A stretch of 64,000 bases of DNA from NCBI RefSeq assembly GCF_004298145.1, contig NZ_SCRH01000072.1:16857-80856 (forward strand), given 5' to 3'. This DNA comes from Mycobacterium sp. (GTDB lineage Bacteria; Actinomycetota; Actinomycetes; Mycobacteriales; Mycobacteriaceae). Under the pieces are notes generated by a model that saw only the letters and a program-made list of their open reading frames with translations, had not been told where the DNA came from and did not search any database. Below, piece by piece: positions 59,655-64,000 of this stretch (position 1 is its first letter; every line of letters starts with the position of its first letter). A program made the position numbers and the translations under genes.

Positions 59655-61564
59655 GCACCCAACCGCCCTATTTCACTGATCGCCTACGCGCGGCCGGCAT
59701 CCCTTTTCGAGGATCCGAACTACCGGCGGCCCCGGCCCAACGACCGGTAGGCGTGAGCACCCGCGCCATCGACAGATGCCGCGACGCCTTCCTGGCCGCC
59801 GGCCTCAATTGGAAAGACACAGCGGGAGACAAGGCATCAGCACAGGCCCCCGGACACAGCAGCGCAGACCTGTCCGTGTCCTTCAAACAGATAGACGGGC
59901 AGGTGCTAGTCCACTGCCACGCGGGCGAAGACAAAGGGACCGTGCTCGAAGCGGTCGGGCTGCAAATGCGGGACCTGTACGACGAAGCGCGAACGACCAA
60001 TAGCACTGGCGCGCTACGCGACTCCACAACCTTCGAGTACCCCGACCGTCGTTTCGTGCACCGCTCCCTCGATAGTAAGACGTTCCGCCAAACCGGAAAC
60101 ACCACGGGTACGGCACTGTTTCACGTCGACCGCATCGCAGACGCGGAAACCGTGTACGTAGTCGAGGGCGAAAAGGACGTGCTGGCAATGGAGTCCGAAG
60201 GCGCCGCCGCGGTGTGCTCAGCGATGGGAGCCGGAAAAGCGCACCTCGCCAATTGGACTCCGTTGCGCGATAAAAGCGTGATCATCGTGGCCGACAAAGA
60301 CATTCCCGGCTACCGCCACGCCGCGCAGGTAGCCGAACAGCTCGACGGGCTGGCCGCATCAATCCGGACAGTAGAAGCGGCGACAGGCAAAGACGCCGCC
60401 GACCACATCGCCGCCGGACACAGCCTCGACGAGTTCACCCCGGCCGCCGACATAACCGAAGCGGCAGCAGATAAGGACGACCCGGCTGGTGTCACCTGGC
60501 GTCCCGTTGACCTCGGCCCCTACCTGCGCGGCGAAATCACCCCACCCAAGCCGGCGCTCGGTGTCGCACGGGACGACGGGCAGCGCTGCCTATACCCGGG
60601 CCGCGAACACGCAGTCATCGGCGAAACAGAAAGCGGCAAAACGTGGTTCTGTCTGCTATGCGCAGCTGCAGAAATACGCACAGGCAACCGTGTCGTATAC
60701 ATCCACTTCGAAGAAGGTGACCCCGGCTCCACCGTGGAGCGGCTCAAGTTCCTCGGCCTGAGCGACGACGCCGTCAACGACCACCTGGCGTTCATCGGCC
60801 CCGCCGAGCAGGTCCGCCGCGAATGGCTCACCGCCCTCATGGAACCCGCGCCGACGCTAGTTGTCCTCGACGGCGTTAACGAAGCGATGGCGCTGCACGG
60901 CGCGGAGATCAAAGCCGCTGAAGGAGCCTCAGAATTCAGGCGGCGCCTAGTGACACCGTTCCTGCGGGCCGGCGCCGCGGTGCTGTCCTGCGACCACCTG
61001 CCCATGGGTACAGACCACACTCGCCGTGACGCCTACGGCACCGTCCACAAAGGCAACGCGATCGACGGGGCACGGTTCGTCCTGGTGAACAAGGAGCCGT
61101 TCGGCCGCGGCATGCGCGGCATGTCGCACGTGTACCTGACCAAGGACAGGCCGGGCGCGTTACGCATCCACGGGCGCCAGACCGGCGTCCCAGGGAAGTC
61201 TTATTTCGGCGCGTTGTCCATTGACGCCACAGGGAACAGCCCCGAGCTGTGGGGGTTCTACCCCCCACGGGACACCGACCAAGGAGGCGGCATTGAGGGC
61301 GGCGATCCTGCAGCCGAAGCGATCATCGGTGCCATCGAGAAGGCGGGCGGCGCGGCGACGTCGTTCAACAATCTGTGCGCGCTGCTACGGGACAGCGGGA
61401 TGGGCTACAAGCGGACCCGCATCCGCGACGCCGTGGATGACCTTGTTGTCGCGGCCCGGTTACTCGAGGCGCCCGGCGCACGAGGCGCTATCGGGTACAG
61501 GTTGCCCGATTCGACTGGTTCCGTGACTGGTTCCGGCAGCGGTTCTGACGAGGCGGCCGCATGA
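59651..61564 (+). CDS. Replication protein: TOPRIM primase-like and RecA-fold ATPase
   Basis: Replication initiator/helicase of 637 residues, the main replication gene of the element. A zinc-type segment VHCHAGEDKG (87-96), a TOPRIM domain with VVEGEKDVLAME (170-181) and ADKDIPGY (214-221), then a RepA/DnaB-type ATPase with Walker A GETESGKT (324-331), Walker B LVVLDGVNEA (403-412), and a C-terminal winged-helix-like region (about 540-615) resembling a DNA-binding domain. TOPRIM plus helicase in one chain is a phage/plasmid primase-helicase layout. ACTGGTTCC iterons begin inside its 3' end. GTG start overlaps the previous stop. Confidence 0.85.
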   Translation: MSTQPPYFTDRLRAAGIPFRGSELPAAPAQRPVGVSTRAIDRCRDAFLAAGLNWKDTAGDKASAQAPGHSSADLSVSFKQIDGQVLVHCHAGEDKGTVLEAVGLQMRDLYDEARTTNSTGALRDSTTFEYPDRRFVHRSLDSKTFRQTGNTTGTALFHVDRIADAETVYVVEGEKDVLAMESEGAAAVCSAMGAGKAHLANWTPLRDKSVIIVADKDIPGYRHAAQVAEQLDGLAASIRTVEAATGKDAADHIAAGHSLDEFTPAADITEAAADKDDPAGVTWRPVDLGPYLRGEITPPKPALGVARDDGQRCLYPGREHAVIGETESGKTWFCLLCAAAEIRTGNRVVYIHFEEGDPGSTVERLKFLGLSDDAVNDHLAFIGPAEQVRREWLTALMEPAPTLVVLDGVNEAMALHGAEIKAAEGASEFRRRLVTPFLRAGAAVLSCDHLPMGTDHTRRDAYGTVHKGNAIDGARFVLVNKEPFGRGMRGMSHVYLTKDRPGALRIHGRQTGVPGKSYFGALSIDATGNSPELWGFYPPRDTDQGGGIEGGDPAAEAIIGAIEKAGGAATSFNNLCALLRDSGMGYKRTRIRDAVDDLVVAARLLEAPGARGAIGYRLPDSTGSVTGSGSGSDEAAA

Positions 61565-61757
61565 GCGCGCAGACGGACAATGGCGAGGAGGGACGTGACT
61601 GGTTCCCGCGACCGGTTCCCCTAAGTAGAGAACCACTCAGAAAACGGTGCACAGTCAAAAGACACTGTGCCAACCGCATTCTTTTTCACCGGTTCCCGGA
61701 ACCAGTGGGAACCAGTGGGAACCAGTGGGGTTTTTGCCCGGCTAGCCAAGGCAAAAA
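61514..61757. other. Iteron cluster and hairpins: candidate replication origin
   Basis: Exact ACTGGTTCC at 61514-61522, 61526-61534 and 61598-61606; one-mismatch ACCGGTTCC at 61611-61619 and 61688-61696; exact inverted GGAACCAGT at 61698-61706, 61708-61716 and 61718-61726 (10-base period). Between and after them are hairpins GCACAGT/ACTGTGC (61649-61670) and TTTTTGCC/GGCAAAAA (61731-61757), the latter AT-rich. Repeats placed at and after the replication gene are typical of an iteron origin bound by its product. Functional role is inference. Confidence 0.55.
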
Positions 61758-61797
61758 TCACCCAGTTCGTTGCCCCCTCAAGGCGGTGTCATCGTGA
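61561..61797 (+). CDS. Doubtful 78-residue reading frame over the iteron region
   Basis: Starts at an ATG overlapping the replication gene stop and ends overlapping the next GTG start, which is the style of this gene chain. However, its second half is encoded by the iterons and hairpins (RFPEPVGTSGNQWGFCPASQ), it has no domain and its composition is irregular. I think it more likely that this stretch is a noncoding origin, but I cannot exclude a small protein. Confidence 0.3.
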   Translation: MSAQTDNGEEGRDWFPRPVPLSREPLRKRCTVKRHCANRILFHRFPEPVGTSGNQWGFCPASQGKNHPVRCPLKAVSS

Positions 61798-62024
61798 ACC
61801 GCGCCGCTCGCCGCCGCGCTGAACGTCAACGGCGAAACGGTGAACGGATCGTCGCCGCGATCAACGCCGGGCGCCCGGTCGTCGGGTTGACCGACGCCTG
61901 TAGCGACTGCAATGCAACGGGATCGCTGACACCGTTGCCCGGGGGTGCCGTTTTTGGCGAGATCTTCCACGCCGCGGGATGCCCGGCAGCTCGTGGTGTC
62001 GTCGCTTGGCGGCCGGCCTCATGA
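61794..62024 (+). CDS. Small element protein with CxxC pair
   Basis: Seventy-six residues: very basic N-terminus NRAARRRAERQRRNGERIVA, then GLTDACSDCNATGSLTPLPG with a CxxC zinc-ribbon-like pair and a later Cys in HAAGCPAARG. Could be a small zinc-binding regulator. GTG start overlapping the previous stop; its own stop is overlapped by the next ATG. Function unknown. Confidence 0.55.
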   Translation: MNRAARRRAERQRRNGERIVAAINAGRPVVGLTDACSDCNATGSLTPLPGGAVFGEIFHAAGCPAARGVVAWRPAS

Positions 62025-62638
62025 ACGCACAACAACTGGCCGATCTGCTCGGGGCTGCTGCAGCGGCCCCGAGGATGCGCGATGCCGCTTGCCGCGGTCG
62101 GACGGAAATGGCGGATGTCGACGTCCGTTCGGGTCGGGAGGTGACGGACGCCAGCCTCGAGGTATGCCTGAGCTGCCGGCATATGCAGCAATGTGCTGCC
62201 TGGGTGGATTCGCTGCCGGCGGACCAGAAGCCGCGCGGGGTAGTCGGGGCCACGCTGGTCGATCCCGACGCGTATCAGACGGTCAGGGCGGTGATGGCGG
62301 CCGACCTGGCGGCCCGGCAGCCGACGCCGAAGCGTCAGCGGTCGCTGTCGCGGAGCCGGTTGCGGGGTGTGCTGCTTGAGGCGGTCGATTCGGCCGGCCC
62401 CGAAGGGGTTACCGTCGCCGAGGCGGCGGCGGCGTTGTACGGCCCCGCCCCGACTGGCACACAAGTCGAGCTGGCGCGTCAGGCGCTAAACCGCGCGGTG
62501 AACCGTGGGCTGTTGCGGCGGATCGGCGGCGGCCGCGGTGGGCTGGCCCGGTACGTCCGCGGGGCTGTGGCGTCCGCTGCGGCACCGGATGGCCGTGTCG
62601 GGTGTGCTGACACCCCGGAATCGGCGGTGGCGTCATGA
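62021..62638 (+). CDS. WhiB-like iron-sulfur protein with winged-helix-like C-terminal extension
   Basis: Protein of 205 residues. The N-terminal 80 residues are a Wbl domain: Cys24 (DAACRGR), Cys49 and Cys52 (VCLSCRH), Cys58 (QQCAAW), the exact C-xn-C-x2-C-x5-C order that binds a 4Fe-4S cluster, followed by the turn GVVGA (73-77) where chromosomal WhiB proteins have G[IV]WGG. Chromosomal WhiB proteins end near residue 100. Here a linker and a domain RLRGVLLEAVDSAGPEGVTV, AEAAAALYG, LARQALNRAVNRGLLRRIGG looks like a winged helix. It probably controls element or host transcription through sigma factor contact. Coupled by ATGA on both sides. Confidence 0.78.
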   Translation: MNAQQLADLLGAAAAAPRMRDAACRGRTEMADVDVRSGREVTDASLEVCLSCRHMQQCAAWVDSLPADQKPRGVVGATLVDPDAYQTVRAVMAADLAARQPTPKRQRSLSRSRLRGVLLEAVDSAGPEGVTVAEAAAALYGPAPTGTQVELARQALNRAVNRGLLRRIGGGRGGLARYVRGAVASAAAPDGRVGCADTPESAVAS

Positions 62639-62859
62639 ACGCGAACGGCAGTTGCGTTCATGGCCATTCGCTCGATGACGCTTACCGGGTGCGCGACGGG
62701 CTGCGGATAAGACACCGCTGCCGGCCGTGCCAGAAGGCCGCCAACCGCGCCTGGTACGCCGCAAACAAGGACCGGATCAGCGCCGTCCGGCGCGCTATGC
62801 GTCTGGCGCGTATGGGGATCCGAAAATCACACCAGTACGAGAAGGTAGCGACTAGATGA
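62635..62859 (+). CDS. Small zinc-finger-like element protein
   Basis: Seventy-four residues with four potential ligands CVHGHSLDD and HRCRPCQK (C...H...C..C), then a basic helix AANRAWYAANKDRISAVRRA. This resembles the short HNH/Zn-finger proteins common in actinophage operons, but the HNH active-site residues are not complete. Coupled by ATGA to both neighbours. Confidence 0.65.
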   Translation: MNANGSCVHGHSLDDAYRVRDGLRIRHRCRPCQKAANRAWYAANKDRISAVRRAMRLARMGIRKSHQYEKVATR

Positions 62860-63263
62860 CCGAACCAGAGTACACGGCCCGCGATGCGCTCATCCATGTC
62901 GACGCGCTCCTTACGTTGCTGCGGAACGAGATTCAGCAGGTACGGGATGTGCTGCCCGAGAGCGTCACAGCCAGCGACGCCCTCGGGCATGTGATGGCTC
63001 GGCTTGAGGTCCTGGCGGGGAAGGTGGATGAGCACAGGGCCGCGCACGACGCGTACGGCGACGTGTACGACTCAGGGGTGCCGGTGGCTTCGGTGGCCGA
63101 CCTGGGTGGTGGGCATCGCTGGCAGATGGCTTGGCATCCGTCGCCTGCGCATCCGGCGAATACTCCGCGGACACTGGTGTCTGGGGTGCGGTTACCGGAC
63201 GGCACGACTGGTGATGTGATCGCCACGGCGGTCGGTGTGCTCGACGTTGTGCGTCGCAGCTAA
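62856..63263 (+). CDS. Element protein of unknown function
   Basis: One hundred thirty-five residues. N-terminal two thirds are predicted helical by eye (ALIHVDALLTLLRNEIQQVR, then ALGHVMARLEVLAGKVDEHR), the C-terminal third is beta-like with GGGHRWQMAWHPSPAH. No known domain or cysteines. ATG overlaps the previous stop. Last gene before a 150-base control region. Confidence 0.6.
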   Translation: MTEPEYTARDALIHVDALLTLLRNEIQQVRDVLPESVTASDALGHVMARLEVLAGKVDEHRAAHDAYGDVYDSGVPVASVADLGGGHRWQMAWHPSPAHPANTPRTLVSGVRLPDGTTGDVIATAVGVLDVVRRS

Positions 63264-63276
63264 TGTCGTGCTACGT

Positions 63277-63394
63277 CTAGTGTTTTCGCGCTACAACGCC
63301 TCATGCCATATACTGGACATGTCGGTTGATCAGCGTGCGACGCGCGTTCAACCCATTCTCAAGCCGATACGGCATCGCTGAGCGAAAACGCTAG
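63277..63394 (+). promoter_or_regulatory. Promoter flanked by a 13-base inverted repeat
   Basis: CTAGTGTTTTCGC (63277-63289) and GCGAAAACGCTAG (63382-63394) are inverted copies with one mismatch, about 92 bases apart, in the only sizeable intergenic gap (63264-63413) of this module. Between them TATACT at 63309-63314 is a near-perfect -10 box, pointing right. Looping between the two sites by a repressor, possibly one of the element's HTH proteins, would control the following genes. Binding is inferred. Confidence 0.45.
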
Positions 63395-63413
63395 AACCAC
63401 GAAAGTAACTGCG

Positions 63414-63584
63414 ATGCTGTTACGCAAATCTGAGGTCGCCTCGAAACTTCGCGTCACCGAACGCACGGTGGACCGCTGGATCCATGACGGCGCCCTGCCT
63501 GCGCTTCGTTACGGAAGCCGTACCGTGCGAATCGACTCCGCCGACCTAGACGCTTTCGGCCGCAGCGCGGCGGTGAACGCATGA
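63414..63584 (+). CDS. Second excisionase/HTH-type DNA-binding protein
   Basis: Fifty-six residues: MLLRKSEVASKLRVTERTVD, RWIHDGALPALRYGSRTVRI, then DSADLDAFGRSA. This is the same HTH_17/excisionase fold as the protein at 58560, but with a different sequence. It probably regulates the late operon that starts here. ATG at 63414 is the only good start; the stop overlaps the next ATG (ATGA). Confidence 0.75.
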   Translation: MLLRKSEVASKLRVTERTVDRWIHDGALPALRYGSRTVRIDSADLDAFGRSAAVNA

Positions 63585-63685
63585 CCGCCCCGGCGCTCGC
63601 ACCCCAACCACGCCGCCTCACCGCGTGCACTGGTTGCAGGGTGCATGGCCGGAACTGCCCGAAACGCGGTAGGGGCCAGCGATGA
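63581..63685 (+). CDS. Very small cysteine-containing peptide
   Basis: Thirty-four residues between two ATGA overlaps: TACTGCRVHGRNCPKRGRGQ holds C-x2-C and a third Cys in a basic context, which could bind zinc. Coding is suggested by precise overlaps on both sides; no family recognised. Confidence 0.45.
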   Translation: MTAPALAPQPRRLTACTGCRVHGRNCPKRGRGQR

Positions 63686-64000
63686 GCGGCAAAGGTGTAG
63701 AACTCGCCGCCGGGTACATCTCTCTGACCGTCAAGAAATCCGGCGACGGCCTCAAAGAGGTAGAAGCTGAGATAACTAACGTCGGAAGGACAGCCGACAA
63801 GGTCGGTAAGCAAGCCGGGCAGTCCCTCAACGACGGGATCACCAAGGGCACCAAGGGTGTCGGAAAGTCCGTGGGCGACTCGATCATCGAGGGCGCGCAG
63901 AAGGGCAGCAAGAAGGCCGGCGAAGAAATCGGCAAAGAGCTCGAAAAAGCCGGCAAGAATACGAAAGTAACCCCGCAGGTCGACACCAAACCGGCCCGGG
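63682..64000 (+). CDS. Probable tail tape-measure protein, N-terminal part (runs off the window)
   Basis: Open to the window end, 106 codons seen. Begins SGKGVELAAGYISLTVKKSG, then a heptad-rich region EVEAEITNVGRTADKVGKQA and repeated Gly-Lys helices (KGTKGVGKSVGDSIIEGAQK), a pattern very like the N-terminus of actinophage tape-measure proteins, which set tail length and are often the longest gene. Other long helical surface proteins are possible. If correct it is odd that it follows an HTH gene directly, without terminase, capsid or tail-chaperone genes before it. Confidence 0.55.
   Translation, partial: MSGKGVELAAGYISLTVKKSGDGLKEVEAEITNVGRTADKVGKQAGQSLNDGITKGTKGVGKSVGDSIIEGAQKGSKKAGEEIGKELEKAGKNTKVTPQVDTKPAR

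Larger units (their letters stand above)
56962..64000. mobile_element. Integrated prophage-like element, left part (right end outside window)
   Basis: Begins at a tRNA 3'-end fragment (attL) and contains a tyrosine integrase, excisionase-like HTH, replication module with iterons, a chain of ATGA/GTGA-coupled small genes and the start of a tape-measure-like gene. Gene density and overlaps are phage-like. Because the tRNA fragment is in minus orientation with its CCA end facing the chromosome, an intact copy of the tRNA is expected at the right end, beyond the window. No terminase, portal or capsid is seen in the part available. Confidence 0.75.

Noticed and set aside
1..64000. CRISPR array, rRNA operon or complete tRNA gene
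   Set aside because: No regularly spaced repeats with unique spacers, no rRNA-like sequence, and only a tRNA 3' fragment and a T-arm-like sequence were seen.
1..64000. Insertion sequence
   Set aside because: No transposase-like protein and no terminal inverted repeats with target duplication were recognised, even around the accessory cluster.

Overview
The window is high-GC actinobacterial DNA with GTG starts, many 1-8 bp stop/start overlaps and gene content that matches a slow-growing Mycobacterium outside the M. tuberculosis complex. From about 1 to 39,000 the gene order follows the M. tuberculosis H37Rv block Rv1253-Rv1287, compared from memory and not searched: deaD, an acyltransferase, a TetR regulator, cyp130, an FAD oxidase, udgB, an FAD monooxygenase, a HIT protein, amiB2, an adenylyl cyclase, an Rv1265-like gene, embR, two ABC exporter half-subunits, lprB-lprC, a SixA-like phosphatase, an SbcD/SbcC-like pair, oppBCDA, a beta-carbonic anhydrase, cysD-cysNC and an Rrf2 regulator. 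Differences from that order: no Tap efflux gene between the FAD oxidase and udgB, no intact pknH beside embR (a short scar may remain), no Rv1268c-Rv1271c, an alpha/beta hydrolase where Rv1279 would be, and added genes for a flavin-dependent oxidoreductase, a very large GGDEF/EAL protein and a hypoxanthine-DNA glycosylase.

From 39,000 to 49,400 the synteny with H37Rv stops. A truncated, frameshifted oxidoreductase pseudogene marks the left side. Next come two back-to-back gene clusters. The minus-strand arm (39,831-43,993) encodes a TetR regulator, an SDR dehydrogenase, a beta-barrel protein of the DUF7064/CrtC-like type, a Ddn-type F420 protein and an aminoglycoside-phosphotransferase-like kinase. 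The plus-strand arm (44,331-49,356) encodes a second protein of the same beta-barrel type, a phosphohistidine swivel protein like rifampin phosphotransferase but without the ATP-grasp domain, a second SDR, a SnoaL-like protein and an AraC regulator. Two strong dyads sit at the TetR gene and at the SDR it probably controls. This mirrored, two-regulator cluster is the best candidate for an undescribed pathway, probably modification or catabolism of a hydrophobic small molecule.

From 49,400 to 56,931 there are ordinary chromosomal genes: two VOC proteins, an F420-type LLM oxidoreductase, a TPR-like protein, a potassium channel with two RCK domains, a SnoaL protein, a Nudix hydrolase, a small secreted protein, an exported metallopeptidase-fold protein and a small acidic protein.

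At 56,962-56,984 lies the 3' end of a tRNA on the minus strand, cut off inside its T-arm. I read this as the left attachment site of an integrated element that fills the rest of the window. The element carries a tyrosine integrase, an attP-like repeat region, a small HTH/excisionase, a TOPRIM-ATPase replication protein followed by ACTGGTTCC iterons (candidate origin), a chain of translationally coupled small genes including a WhiB-type protein fused to a winged-helix-like tail, a second HTH protein and, at the window edge, what looks like the start of a tape-measure protein. No terminase, portal or capsid gene is seen before that point.
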